Assembly (NCBI RefSeq): GCF_000294655.1
Contig: NZ_CAHP01000010.1
Span: 45,518 to 103,650 of the forward strand
Length of the DNA stretch: 58,133 bases
Direction of reading: 5' to 3'
Origin: Magnetospirillum molischianum DSM 120
GTDB lineage: Bacteria > Pseudomonadota > Alphaproteobacteria > Rhodospirillales > Magnetospirillaceae
Made by a program: the position numbers and the translations under genes
The notes under the pieces: model-generated
The model's database searches: none
Seen by the model: only the letters and a program-made list of their open reading frames with translations
Told to the model about the DNA's origin: nothing
In this document: positions 49,277 to 57,531 of the stretch, in pieces
Layout: every line of letters starts with the position of its first letter
Position numbering within the stretch: the stretch's first letter is position 1

Positions 49277-49666
49277 CTACGCGCTCCCGGCGGGAACATC
49301 TCGTTCACTTTCGGTTTTCAACCGAGCCGCAATATCTGCTGCGTCATCGAGAGGAATCGCAAAAGTGTGTGGAACTCCGCGATCCGTCACGAACTGGACC
49401 AGCACAACATCTTGAAGGCGGTCGCGCTGAATGTGAGCCGATGAAAGGCCTTCTGCCGGAACCACGCGGGCTTTTCCGCCAGAGAGTGACCGCGCCCTTA
49501 GTTCAGCGCACATCCGCGCGAGGCCGGAAATGACCTGCTCGACCACGCCAGCTTTGGCCACAAGATCAATCTCGCCGTTGGCTCCAAGGCGCAGGGTGAA
49601 CTGGACTTCGTCACGATCCAGATCGACTGCACCCATCGGCATCCCCGTCAATCTCTTCTTCGCCAT
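49277..49666 (-). CDS. Hypothetical phage protein
   Basis: The 129-residue product (MAKKRLTGMPMGAVDLDRDE) starts 7 bases after AGGAG. It has two beta-hairpins (VQFTLRLGANGEIDLVAKAG and a later VVLVQFVTDRGVPHTFAIPL) around a helix, like a small ligand- or nucleic-acid-binding fold. It is convergent with the Cro-like gene, with three bases between. Not recognised. Confidence 0.65.
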   Translation of the reverse strand: MAKKRLTGMPMGAVDLDRDEVQFTLRLGANGEIDLVAKAGVVEQVISGLARMCAELRARSLSGGKARVVPAEGLSSAHIQRDRLQDVVLVQFVTDRGVPHTFAIPLDDAADIAARLKTESERDVPAGSA

Positions 49667-49713
49667 CTTCATTCTCCTGCTGGTGTTCCTGAACCCCACC
49701 AGCATAGCGAGAG

Positions 49714-49740
49714 CCGCCCCGGGAGTCTTTCCCGGGGCGG
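49714..49740. terminator. GC-rich hairpin between divergent phage genes
   Basis: CCGCCCCGGGA pairs with its complement across a 4- to 5-base loop. It lies between the starts of two divergent genes, so it may be a leader hairpin or the end of a transcript from the right; no clear T-run follows. Confidence 0.45.
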
Positions 49741-49768
49741 AACTCATTTCTTTGACGGAGCAAGCAGC

Positions 49769-50092
49769 ATGACCACCGAAACCACCCTCCCCGACTCCCC
49801 TCTGGCGAATCTCCGCGAGCGCAGCCTGTACAAGGCATTTTCGGTCGGGGTGAGGGACCTTGATGAGGCGATCGAGATCGCCCGCAAGATGGTCGATTTT
49901 ACCCTGGGCAAGGAGGCGGTGACGGACGAGGAAACCCGGCGGCAGATGAGGATCACTCTGTTTGGGCTCCACCTCAACGAACCGCTCGACCATGCCGCCA
50001 GGATCGTCAACGCCCAGGTCGAATACCTGCTGACCGGAAAAGTCCCGGAAGGCACCGAGGGTGGTGTCTCCCAGGACAAAGCCGAGGTCTAA
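49769..50092 (+). CDS. Hypothetical phage protein
   Basis: The 107-residue product (MTTETTLPDSPLANLRERSL) is helical and acidic, with LDEAIEIARKMVDFTLGKEA. GGAG lies 8 bases before the ATG. It is convergent with the 56-residue gene on the other strand, 7 bases away. Not recognised. Confidence 0.62.
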   Translation: MTTETTLPDSPLANLRERSLYKAFSVGVRDLDEAIEIARKMVDFTLGKEAVTDEETRRQMRITLFGLHLNEPLDHAARIVNAQVEYLLTGKVPEGTEGGVSQDKAEV

Positions 50093-50099
50093 AGCGATG

Positions 50100-50270
50100 C
50101 TACAATTTATTCGGCGGATTCTTCTCAAGGGAAGCAAGTATGGTCTTGTAGAGACCAACGGCTTCAGCGGTGTCCGCCAAAACATCATACCTTTCAGTGG
50201 CTGTCTTTTGCCTTCTCGCGAGAAGGCCCGCAGCAAGTTGGGCGGCGACAAGCTTGTCAGTTTCGGACAT
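50100..50270 (-). CDS. 56-residue helical phage protein
   Basis: The product MSETDKLVAAQLAAGLLARR, then QKTATERYDVLADTAEAV, ends in SLEKNPPNKL. It is helical and looks like small phage proteins of Rhodobacterales and Rhodospirillales prophages. GGAG lies 10 bases before the ATG. The rightward frame over this stretch has no protein-like character, which supports the minus strand. Confidence 0.6.
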   Translation of the reverse strand: MSETDKLVAAQLAAGLLARRQKTATERYDVLADTAEAVGLYKTILASLEKNPPNKL

Positions 50271-50314
50271 CCGAATATCTCCACGATGGGTTGTGACAAA
50301 GCCATCGTAGGGAA

Positions 50315-50345
50315 GGCCGGACTGGACTCGACACCCAGTCCGGCC
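50315..50345. repeat. Perfect 11-bp hairpin before the 93-residue gene
   Basis: GGCCGGACTGG and CCAGTCCGGCC are separated by 9 bases. It lies between the divergent starts of the 56-residue and the next rightward gene; it may be a regulator site or a leader hairpin. Confidence 0.45.
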
Positions 50346-50365
50346 AGTCTTTGCGGGGGTGCAGC

Positions 50366-50644
50366 ATGACCCTCCGCACCGTCGATCCCAGATCGGCCTA
50401 TGCCGCCTCCTGCCGGTCTGACCTGAACACCCAGGTTAACGCCTGCTGTGATCTGCATGAGGACGACATCGCCGGTTACGCGCTGATCGTCTGGGATCGG
50501 CGCGGCGGATGCCGAACTGCACTGTGGACGCACGAGGGGCCGGTGAGCATGGCCCTCGCCCCAACCTATGCCGGCGACGCGCTGAACCGCCATGTGGCGG
50601 TCATGCTGTCGCAGACCGAGACGGTGGAGACGTCCGATGCGTAG
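50366..50644 (+). CDS. Hypothetical phage protein
   Basis: The 92-residue product (MTLRTVDPRSAYAASCRSDL) has an alpha-beta pattern with DLHEDDIAGYALIVWDRRGG. Its stop overlaps the next start (ATGCGTAG), so the two are coupled. Not recognised. Confidence 0.62.
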   Translation: MTLRTVDPRSAYAASCRSDLNTQVNACCDLHEDDIAGYALIVWDRRGGCRTALWTHEGPVSMALAPTYAGDALNRHVAVMLSQTETVETSDA

Positions 50645-51083
50645 TGCGCTCAACCAATCCTCTTCGATTTCTCGCCTCCTCTCTGGGACATCGGTGCTGT
50701 TCCAGGGTGAACAATGCAAAGGGAGGGCGCGCAAAACCACGGTGTTCACAGCCGATGATTTGCAGTTCGCGGTCGCTATATCCCAGTGCTTGGCCGGTAT
50801 GGCTCGCGAAACGGTCGGAGGAATTCGCGGCCTTGCCAAGAAGATCGACGTCGATCCCCGGACACTCCAGGGCTGGATCGCCATGGAGGCCCTGCCCCGC
50901 CTGACCGAGGCACGGCGGATCGCCAAATCATGCCCGCCTTTCGCGGATTTGCTGGCGCGCGAAATGGGCCTGCCTCTCGACACGATCACCGCCAGCGATG
51001 TTGCCGACCTTCGCCGCTCCGTTGATACCGCCGCCCGCGTGGTCGAGCGGTTGGCGGGGCCGAATCAACTCGCACTGATCTGA
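50637..51083 (+). CDS. Phage helix-turn-helix regulator
   Basis: The 148-residue product has a central helix-turn-helix in IRGLAKKIDVDPRTLQGWIA after a short basic start, then a helical tail (LRRSVDTAARVVERLAG). It may be a CII-like or early activator, given its place in the rightward operon. The ATG at 50637 overlaps the preceding gene by 8 bases. Confidence 0.62.
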   Translation: MRSALNQSSSISRLLSGTSVLFQGEQCKGRARKTTVFTADDLQFAVAISQCLAGMARETVGGIRGLAKKIDVDPRTLQGWIAMEALPRLTEARRIAKSCPPFADLLAREMGLPLDTITASDVADLRRSVDTAARVVERLAGPNQLALI

Positions 51084-51198
51084 AGCTGCCATGAAACCCG
51101 TCCCGCTCTGGAAGCTGCCGCGCTCCGAGCAGCTTCAAATCCGACGGTCCCGCCGCGAAGCACGGGCCGCCATGAAATCGAACCAAAAGGATAGCGCC

Positions 51199-51786
51199 AT
51201 GAACGACAACCTCACTGATCTTGCCGATCGAATCGAAGGCGCCGGTGCGACTGAGGCGATCTTGACTGCCGCCGACGCCGGATTACTCGACGCTGGCCTG
51301 GATGCCGAAGACGTCCGGGTGATCCTGGGCGACATGAACACCCTGGCTGCGGATGTCACCGGGCATATGCTCGACATCCTCAAGAACACGCCTAAGCCCT
51401 GGCAGCAGATGAGCCGGGTCGAACAGCAATGCCTGATCGACAACCTGACGATTCGGAGCGGTGCTCTGGTGCGCGGCATTGTCCGCCTGATCGCCGCGGG
51501 CGGCCGTCAGGTCATTCTGGCCGAGGTCAAGACCGTCGCCAACAAGGACAAGGCGATCGAGGCCACCTTGACCATGCGCAAGGACAGCGAACACCGCCAC
51601 GCTCTGTTCGACGCCCAGGGCCTTGATGTCCTGATCGTCGTGGCTGACGCGGGCGATTGCTTCGAGGGGAGCCAGCCCGAGCCGGATGCTCCATCCAGCA
51701 ATCAGCCGGAGCTTGATTTCGATGGCGCTGGTGTCGAGCCGGACGATGGTCCGGTATTTGACCGGTCCGATCTGGCGGCGGAGTAA
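51199..51786 (+). CDS. Hypothetical phage protein
   Basis: The 195-residue product starts MNDNLTDLADRIEGAGATEA behind AAGGAT. An in-frame ATG at 51091 would add 36 basic residues and cannot be excluded. Helical repeats, a strand VILAEVKTV and an acidic tail are seen. It lies just before rusA and may be a recombination or DNA-binding partner; this is only positional. Confidence 0.6.
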   Translation: MNDNLTDLADRIEGAGATEAILTAADAGLLDAGLDAEDVRVILGDMNTLAADVTGHMLDILKNTPKPWQQMSRVEQQCLIDNLTIRSGALVRGIVRLIAAGGRQVILAEVKTVANKDKAIEATLTMRKDSEHRHALFDAQGLDVLIVVADAGDCFEGSQPEPDAPSSNQPELDFDGAGVEPDDGPVFDRSDLAAE

Positions 51787-51791
51787 CGGGG

Positions 51792-52226
51792 ATGGACTCC
51801 GTTACGATCACGATCCCTGGGGCGGCGATGGGGAAAGGTCGGCCGCGCATTGGGAAAACAAGATCAGGCCAAGCTATCGCGTTCACTCCGAAGCCGACCA
51901 AGACCCGCGAGGGTGTCGTGGCGTCTCTGGCTATGGATGCGATGGGTTCGCGCGATCCGTTTTCGGGTCCGGTGGAAATGGTTTTGAGCGCCGTCCTTCC
52001 GATCCCGAAGTCTTGGCCGAAAAAACGGCAGGCGGCGGCTTTGTCTGGGGAGGAAAGGCCGACGACAAAGCCCGATCTCGACAACATTGCAAAGCTGATC
52101 TGGGATGGCCTCAACAACATCGTCTATTCGGACGATAAGCAGATTGTGCGGCTGACGGCTGATAAGCGGTACGGGGTGAATCCCGTCACCGTCGTTACGG
52201 TGCGGGAAATCGCGAGGGCACCATGA
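51792..52226 (+). CDS. rusA: RusA-type Holliday junction resolvase
   Basis: The 144-residue protein has the RusA core KPDLDNIAKLIWDGLN (D95, D97, K101) and SDDKQI with the third catalytic aspartate, matching the D70/D72/D91 set of E. coli RusA. It also has the N-terminal GKGRPRIGK. It should cut four-way junctions during phage recombination or before packaging. Its stop overlaps the next start by ATGA. Confidence 0.92.
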   Translation: MDSVTITIPGAAMGKGRPRIGKTRSGQAIAFTPKPTKTREGVVASLAMDAMGSRDPFSGPVEMVLSAVLPIPKSWPKKRQAAALSGEERPTTKPDLDNIAKLIWDGLNNIVYSDDKQIVRLTADKRYGVNPVTVVTVREIARAP

Positions 52227-52642
52227 AGCCCCCGTCCAAGCCGCGCATCCCGGCCTCGATGCTTCGGTACGCCGAGGCATCGCAGGCACCGCTGGATCGG
52301 AAACTGCCGCCAGCGCCGAAAGCAAACACGCCCGAAGCGCAAGAACCGACGGCGCTTGATCCGATCCAGGCGGCAAAGCGTCCGGGATACCGGGCCGGGG
52401 GGTGGAAGTGACACGACCTCGCGCACGAAGCCTCCATCTCAATCGGCCTCACCGAATATCACGAGACCCGCGATTGCCATGAGGGCGAGACCGATGACGA
52501 GCGGCTGCGAGTTGCCCAGGCATGCCGGGACCGGGCTGCGGAATGGCTCGACGGGCGCTTCAAGGGGGCTGTCGTCACCAGGGAAATCGAAATGCCAGCA
52601 CAGATCTATGCGGCACCGAAAAAGCGAAGGGGGAAGAAGTGA
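52223..52642 (+). pseudogene. Small phage gene split by an in-frame TGA
   Basis: A 62-codon frame (MKPPSKPRIPASMLRYAEAS) coupled to rusA ends at TGA (52409-52411). The same frame goes on for 76 more codons of protein-like sequence (HDLAHEASISIGLTEYHETR, then DDERLRVAQACRDRAAEWLD, ending PKKRRGKK). This second part has no start codon near its beginning. The simplest reading is one 138-codon gene cut by a nonsense change (for example CGA or TGG to TGA). The first part may still be made. No family is recognised. Confidence 0.65.
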
Positions 52643-53592
52643 CAGACCTGCCTGAACCGCCGGTGCCAGCCGATTGCGATCTACGGGATTACCGCTGGAT
52701 GCCGATGGATGCCGCCGCCCTCCTGAACAGCGATTTCAACGCCACCCCGGATGATACCGCGTGGAGAGCGGCAGTCACTCTGTGGCTGCGGGCGTGGCAT
52801 CAAATCCCCGCCGGGTCGCTCCCGGACGACGACGCCACCCTGTGCCATCTGTCCGGGCTGGGGCGGGATATCAAGACCTGGAAAAAGATCAGGTCCACAG
52901 CCCTCCACGGCTTCATCCTTTGCTCAGATGGCCGCCTCTATCACACCTATCTCTGCCGGAAAGTGGCCGAGGCATGGGAGGAAAAGAGGGGATTTAACGA
53001 GCGTCGGGCGAAGGATCGGGAGCGAAAAAGGAAGGGGAGTTCCGCTGGAATTCCAGCGGAAAGCACCGACAATTCCAGCGGAAACGATCTGTTTAAACAA
53101 GAACCTTCCGCCGGAATTCCAGCGGAAACGCCGATACACGCGCGCGTTGGACAGGACAGGACAGAAGAGTCTGACGTGTTGTTAGCGCGCACGACGCGCG
53201 ATCCGTCTCGGGAAGCCCTCGAAGCGATCGGGGCTTGGGACGATCCCAACTGCCGGATCGACGGCGGGAGGGTTTTGACCTGGATCGAGATCGGGGCCGA
53301 TCTGGATCACGACATCCTGCCGACCATTCGCCGGGTGCTGGAAAGCGCCAGACGGTCCAGATCGAACCCGGCTTGGCTGCCCTCATCGCTGAACTTTTTC
53401 GACAAAGCAATTTCCGACGCAAAAGCGGCGCGGCTGAGGCCGTTGCCTGAACCGGAGGTAATCCCCCATGGCACCGACCAACACAGCCATCGTCCCTCGC
53501 GCCGCCCAGGCTATGACCCTGACGAAAGTCGACGCCGCACGCTTGAGGCGTTCCCTGACCTCGTGGGAGGGGATTTCGGAGGCGCTCCCTGA
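52639..53592 (+). CDS. DUF1376 phage replication-type protein
   Basis: The 317-residue protein starts at a GTG behind AGGGGG. The N-terminal DUF1376 domain is plain: YRWMPMDAAALLNSDFN, CHLSGLGRDIKTWKKI, and GFILCSDGRLYHTYLCRKVA then AEAWEEKRGF. A disordered, repeat-coding middle follows (about 130-175), then a domain with VLTWIEIGADLDHDILPTIR. DUF1376 proteins are found at the replication locus of phages and have a winged-helix look. The middle of the gene carries three copies of a DNA repeat, as in lambda O. The last 125 bases overlap the next gene. Confidence 0.8.
   Translation: MTDLPEPPVPADCDLRDYRWMPMDAAALLNSDFNATPDDTAWRAAVTLWLRAWHQIPAGSLPDDDATLCHLSGLGRDIKTWKKIRSTALHGFILCSDGRLYHTYLCRKVAEAWEEKRGFNERRAKDRERKRKGSSAGIPAESTDNSSGNDLFKQEPSAGIPAETPIHARVGQDRTEESDVLLARTTRDPSREALEAIGAWDDPNCRIDGGRVLTWIEIGADLDHDILPTIRRVLESARRSRSNPAWLPSSLNFFDKAISDAKAARLRPLPEPEVIPHGTDQHSHRPSRRPGYDPDESRRRTLEAFPDLVGGDFGGAP
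53040..53128. repeat. Iteron-like repeats inside the DUF1376 gene, candidate phage origin
   Basis: AATTCCAGCGGAAA occurs at 53049, 53071 and 53115 in one direction. Starts are 22 and 44 bases apart, so the repeats sit on a 22-bp grid with one empty slot. That slot holds AT-rich GTTTAAAC. The first and third copies have inverted partners (53040 and 53106), forming a perfect and a near-perfect 22-bp palindrome. They lie in the low-complexity middle of a replication-type gene, as iterons do in lambda O. Confidence 0.6.
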
Positions 53593-54088
53593 CGGTATCG
53601 CCGAACTGCTTCCGGCAGCGCTTGCCCACGTTGAGGCCCGCCTTGCTCCGGTCGAGCCGCATGTCCTCGCCGGTCTGATGCAACGGATGTGGGACGCTGG
53701 AGTGCCCCAACCTCACCCGACCACCTTGGCCGAGTGGCGGCGGCTGCTGTCGCCCTACCCGGCTGACGTGTTGGCCGCCGCATTCGATCAGGTCGCCCGC
53801 ACCCACCGCTGGCCCGATCCGCCCAAGATCGCGGATGTGGTGCGCTGGATCGGCGAGGAGATGACCCGTCTCAGCGATTGGCGTCACCGGCTCCAGCAGG
53901 CCCAACTGCGAGCGCGCCTTGATGCCAAGGGGCGGGCTGATGAGGACGCGAGACAAGCAAGGATTGCACGGTGGCGCTCAAACCTCAGTCCTGAGGATCA
54001 GGACGCGCTGGCGCGGGTCCGGTCTCGTCTGGCTGCGGGAGAGAGCGCTGCGTCGATTGTAGCTGAGAGCATCGGAGGGACCGCATGA
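53468..54088 (+). CDS. Possible helicase-loader-like phage protein
   Basis: The 206-residue product (MAPTNTAIVPRAAQAMTLTK) starts behind GGAGGT and overlaps the previous gene by 125 bp. It is helical, with VARTHRWPDPPKIADVVRWI, a pattern seen in phage replication proteins that act after the initiator, as lambda P does after O. It has no Walker motif. The role is inferred from position. Confidence 0.55.
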   Translation: MAPTNTAIVPRAAQAMTLTKVDAARLRRSLTSWEGISEALPDGIAELLPAALAHVEARLAPVEPHVLAGLMQRMWDAGVPQPHPTTLAEWRRLLSPYPADVLAAAFDQVARTHRWPDPPKIADVVRWIGEEMTRLSDWRHRLQQAQLRARLDAKGRADEDARQARIARWRSNLSPEDQDALARVRSRLAAGESAASIVAESIGGTA

Positions 54089-54726
54089 CGATCCTGCAAA
54101 ACAAACCCCATGTGCTGGCCCGCGAATCGACCACGCTGGTCGGCCTGCTCGACTGGGCATACCGGCGACAGTGCGCGGACGCGATGATCGGCCGAGGACT
54201 GCACGGCCTGGAAGCCGGGGCTGATGGCGACAACGGCGGGGCGTTCAGCAGGGGCGGATCGAACGCGGCGACGATCGCGATGAACGGCCAGCTCGGGTGC
54301 ATCATCCGCTCGACCGGCTGGCAGCAATCCCCCGATGTCCACCCCGACGCAATCGCGGTGGTCGGCGCGGTCGAGATGCTGGACGACGGGCCGAGCCGGT
54401 GGCTGGTGGTCGAGCACGCCCGGCGCGGTACGTCGCCGACCTGGGGGTCTGAGCCGTATTTCGTCCCGAGCGGGGTCTACCGGCATGACCAGGGCGTGGT
54501 GATCCGCCATGACGAGGTGCAACACCGACACAAGCGGCCGCAGACCGTCGAGGTGCGTGCGTGCCCGGTCGAACTGCATCCGAGCCCGGCCTACGTCGCG
54601 ATGTGCCGGGCCGAGTATCGGCGCTGGTATCTGGCGCTGGAAGTCCTGGCCTTGGTGCTGGATGAGCGATCGCTGACCCGGTGGAGAGTGGACGGGATCG
54701 GGGCTGATTCGGAGCCGTGGAAATGA
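54085..54726 (+). CDS. Hypothetical phage protein
   Basis: The 213-residue product (MTILQNKPHVLARESTTLVG) overlaps the preceding stop by ATGA. It includes LLDWAYRRQCADAMIGRGLH and a C-terminal helix AYVAMCRAEYRRWYLALEVL. Its place between replication and terminase genes fits a late-gene activator (Q- or RinA-like), but no family is recognised. Confidence 0.62.
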   Translation: MTILQNKPHVLARESTTLVGLLDWAYRRQCADAMIGRGLHGLEAGADGDNGGAFSRGGSNAATIAMNGQLGCIIRSTGWQQSPDVHPDAIAVVGAVEMLDDGPSRWLVVEHARRGTSPTWGSEPYFVPSGVYRHDQGVVIRHDEVQHRHKRPQTVEVRACPVELHPSPAYVAMCRAEYRRWYLALEVLALVLDERSLTRWRVDGIGADSEPWK

Positions 54727-55157
54727 CTGCGTTCAGCCTTTGGGATTTTTCCCAGAAGATGTCCCCGCTTCGCTGTGCAGCCTATTTGTGTTGGCGCAAT
54801 ATCACAGCCGAGGAATTGTCAAAAAACCGGAAGTACGTTCGGGCGGAATTGCTATCGATTCTTCGCCTCCCATATTCAATGAGTGACGAAGACGCGAGGC
54901 ATAGGATGGGGGGAGGCCTAACCCGTCGTGCAGAAATGATGCGGTTTCGGGCTATTTTTCTGATCGGAACCTATCTCCCTGACAATGTCAGGCGCGAACT
55001 TATGTCTGGACGTTACATCATCACAGCGTGCCGCCCCGATGGCGACCGTGTGGAAATACAGCCCGACGATTTCTGTACCCTTGATATTGATCTGTTGAAT
55101 GGGCGTCTCATCAGTCCAAACAGAACCTTTGGCGATGTAGCAATCCATATCCCTTGA
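54723..55157 (+). CDS. Hypothetical phage protein
   Basis: The 144-residue product (MTAFSLWDFSQKMSPLRCAA) overlaps the previous stop by ATGA. It is helical at first, with LCWRNITAEELSKNRKYVRA, and beta-rich later. Codon use is more AT-rich than in its neighbours, so it may be a late addition. A strong terminator follows it. Confidence 0.62.
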   Translation: MTAFSLWDFSQKMSPLRCAAYLCWRNITAEELSKNRKYVRAELLSILRLPYSMSDEDARHRMGGGLTRRAEMMRFRAIFLIGTYLPDNVRRELMSGRYIITACRPDGDRVEIQPDDFCTLDIDLLNGRLISPNRTFGDVAIHIP

Positions 55158-55201
55158 CAAATCCCCGACTGAATGTTTGACTTTTCGGAGTGCCATACGA
55201 G

Positions 55202-55236
55202 CGCCCGGAGGGAAACCTGCCGGGCGTTTTCTTTTT
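55202..55236 (+). terminator. Strong terminator before the terminase genes
   Basis: CGCCCGG and CCGGGCG form a 7-bp stem around an 11-base loop, followed by TTTTCTTTTT. It separates the early/middle operon from the packaging genes; antitermination or a new promoter would be needed to cross it. Confidence 0.85.
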
Positions 55237-55249
55237 CCGGCCCGGTGAT

Positions 55250-55876
55250 GTGCCAGTCCCTCCAGATCATCCACTCTGCGGCGCAAAGACCCGCAGCGGC
55301 GAACCGTGCCGTCAACCCGCCATGCGAAACGGGAGGTGTCGGATGCATGGCGGAAAAAGCACTGGTCCGAAAGACACAGCCGCAATGGAAGGGAACCAAC
55401 GGGCAGTGCGACACGGGGTCTGGTCGCGGCTCCTGACCGAGGATGATCGGGAGTTCCTCGCCCTGCCCCAGGCCGAGCGGCTGGCGATCCTTCAGGGCAC
55501 AGCCGAGTTACGGGCCTTCCGGGCGCACCAAGCCGCGCCGGTTCCGGAGGCCAGCCCCGATGATGGCGATGATGAGGGCAAGACCAGCGGCGGATCGCTC
55601 GACGCCGCTTTCAACCGCAACGCCCGGACAGCCGGGGCGCTGGCTCGTACCCGGGTGATGATCGCCCAGGCCGCCGCCGATGGCGTGGCTCTGCCGGGCG
55701 ATCAGGTGGCAGGCGATGACGACGACGTGGAGGCAGTAACCGAGGATGAGCGGACTGCGCGATTGGTTGCGATCCTCGACGCCGGAGCAGCGCCGGGAGA
55801 TGGCGACCCTCCTGGCACATCCGCTGTGGACACCGGCCAGCCTGCCGCAGATCGAGGCCCTGTTAAGCCCGGCTGA
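55250..55876 (+). CDS. Terminase small-subunit-like protein with HGGxSTGP motif
   Basis: The 208-residue product has the Cys/His cluster CGAKTRSGEPCRQPAMRNGR followed by CRMHGGKSTGP, a motif common in proteins next to phage large terminases. A helical region and an acidic, disordered tail follow. The GTG at 55250 is chosen because an earlier GTG (55190) would put the terminator inside the gene. It should recognise phage DNA for packaging. Its last 131 bases overlap terL. Confidence 0.72.
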   Translation: MPVPPDHPLCGAKTRSGEPCRQPAMRNGRCRMHGGKSTGPKDTAAMEGNQRAVRHGVWSRLLTEDDREFLALPQAERLAILQGTAELRAFRAHQAAPVPEASPDDGDDEGKTSGGSLDAAFNRNARTAGALARTRVMIAQAAADGVALPGDQVAGDDDDVEAVTEDERTARLVAILDAGAAPGDGDPPGTSAVDTGQPAADRGPVKPG

Positions 55877-57299
55877 CGTTCTGGGGTATGGCGGTGCTGC
55901 CGGTGGCGGCAAGACGGACCTGTTGCTGGGCGCGGCACTCACAATGCACCGCAGGGCGGTGATCTACCGCCGGGAAGGGCCGCAGCTTGAGGGGCTGGAA
56001 GATCGGTCGGGCGAGATTGTCGGCGATGCCGGACGGTTCACCCGCCAGCGCCGGACATGGACGCTGCGGGGTCGATTGGCGGCGGCCCCCGGCGGTCGGA
56101 AGATCAGGTCGGTAGCGCGGACGGTGCGATTTGGAGCGGTGCCCAGGCCGGGCGACTGGAAGAAATTCCAGGGACGCCCGTTCGATCTGGTCGGCTTCGA
56201 TGAGGCGGCGAACTTCCTGGAACTCCAGGTTCGGATGCTGATGACCTGGAACCGCACCACGGTTCCGGGCCAGCGCTGCCGGGTGATCCTGGCGTTCAAC
56301 CCGCCGACGGACACCGAGGGTTTTTGGATCATCGACTATTTCGGCCCCTGGCTGGATCGGAACCACCCGAACCCGGCCAAGCCGGGAGAACTGCGGTGGT
56401 TCGTCTCGATCGACAGGCGCGACGTCGAGGTTCCGGGACCGGGGCCGGTCGAGCACGAGGGCAAGGTTCTGCGACCGAAAAGCCGGACCTTCGTTCCCGC
56501 CCGGGTCGAGGACAACGCCTTCCTGGCTGGAAGCGATTACGAGGCCACGCTGGACATGCTGCCCGAACCCCTGAGAAGCGCCTTCCGCCATGGCGATTTC
56601 GCCGCCATGCAGCAGGACAACGCCTTCCAGGTGGTCCCGACCGACTGGATCAAGGCGGCTCAAGCGCGGTGGCGTCCGGATGGCGGCCAGGGCAAGCCGA
56701 TGGATGCGCTCGGCCTCGACATCGCCCGGGGCGGACAGGACAAGACGATCCTTTCTCCGCGCCACGGGGCGTGGTTCGCCGAGTTGCAGGCTTATCCAGG
56801 ATCTGCGACTCCGAACGGGCCGCTGGTTGCCGGTCTGGCGGTAGGGGCGGCTAAGGATGGCGCGCCGATCCAGCTTGACGTGATCGGGGTCGGCTCTTCG
56901 GTATACGACCATCTGACGGGCGCCGGGGTCCAGGTGGTCGGCCTGAATGGTGCCGCGAAATCCCATGCCCGCGACAAGTCGGGGCGTCTGGGATTTTATA
57001 ATCTCAGGGCCGAGTTGTGGTGGGTGATGCGCGAGGCCCTCGACCCTGTCCACGGCGATGGCATTGCCCTGCCGCCTGATCGCGAGTTGCTGGCCGATCT
57101 CGCCGCGCCGCGCTGGACGCTGACCAGCGGCGGCATCCTGATCGAAGGCAAGGATGACCTGATTAAACGGATCGGCCGCAGCCCCGACCGGGGTGACGCG
57201 GTGGTCTATGCCAACCGGCGCACTATGAAGGTGGGGCGCGGCGAACCGATCTTCGCCCGATCCGAATACGACCCGCGAACGACTTTCGCACAAAGCTGA
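55746..57299 (+). CDS. terL: Terminase large subunit
   Basis: The 517-residue protein has the packaging ATPase domain with Walker A GGAAGGGKT (49-57), Walker B FDLVGFDEA (D152, E153), and coupling motif VILAFNPPTDTEG. The RNase-H-like nuclease domain starts at MDALGLDIARGGQDKT and has further acidic residues in DVIGVGSSVYD and SPDRGDAVVYA. It cuts concatemeric DNA and pumps it into the prohead. Its start lies inside the small subunit gene. Confidence 0.93.
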   Translation: MSGLRDWLRSSTPEQRREMATLLAHPLWTPASLPQIEALLSPADVLGYGGAAGGGKTDLLLGAALTMHRRAVIYRREGPQLEGLEDRSGEIVGDAGRFTRQRRTWTLRGRLAAAPGGRKIRSVARTVRFGAVPRPGDWKKFQGRPFDLVGFDEAANFLELQVRMLMTWNRTTVPGQRCRVILAFNPPTDTEGFWIIDYFGPWLDRNHPNPAKPGELRWFVSIDRRDVEVPGPGPVEHEGKVLRPKSRTFVPARVEDNAFLAGSDYEATLDMLPEPLRSAFRHGDFAAMQQDNAFQVVPTDWIKAAQARWRPDGGQGKPMDALGLDIARGGQDKTILSPRHGAWFAELQAYPGSATPNGPLVAGLAVGAAKDGAPIQLDVIGVGSSVYDHLTGAGVQVVGLNGAAKSHARDKSGRLGFYNLRAELWWVMREALDPVHGDGIALPPDRELLADLAAPRWTLTSGGILIEGKDDLIKRIGRSPDRGDAVVYANRRTMKVGRGEPIFARSEYDPRTTFAQS

Positions 57300-57312
57300 A
57301 GGAGATTTGACC

Positions 57313-57528
57313 ATGTGCAGAGGTGGGGGGGCAGCGCCATCGATTCCGACGCCGGAGCCGCCGAAGGAGCCGGTCAAGCTGGCCTCAACTCAGGTGCAGC
57401 AGGCCAGCGACACCACGCGCAAACAACTCGCCGCCGCCGGGTCGACGATGGGCGGGACGCTGCTGACCGGTGGCCAGGGTCTGCTCGGTCAGCCTGATAC
57501 GCTCAAGAAAACCCTGTTGGGGAACTGA
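57313..57528 (+). CDS. Small virion-associated protein between terminase and portal
   Basis: The 71-residue product (MCRGGGAAPSIPTPEPPKEP) is low-complexity and lies behind AAGGAG. Short proteins of this sort are usual between terL and the portal gene of T7-like phages. Role unknown. Confidence 0.65.
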   Translation: MCRGGGAAPSIPTPEPPKEPVKLASTQVQQASDTTRKQLAAAGSTMGGTLLTGGQGLLGQPDTLKKTLLGN

Positions 57529-57531
57529 TAT

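Noticed and set aside
50061-50369. 102-codon plus-strand frame
   Set aside because: The minus strand encodes a better 56-residue protein with a ribosome site; this frame has no protein-like order.
49277-50989. A single 570-codon minus-strand gene
   Set aside because: Only its last 129 codons behave as a gene with its own ribosome site at 49666; the rest is antisense to rightward genes.
52356-52655. 99-codon plus-strand frame across the split gene
   Set aside because: It is Arg/Ser-rich noise; the frame of the 62-codon gene continues with better coding character.
55863-57377. 504-codon minus-strand frame over terL
   Set aside because: It is the antisense of a terminase with all motifs.
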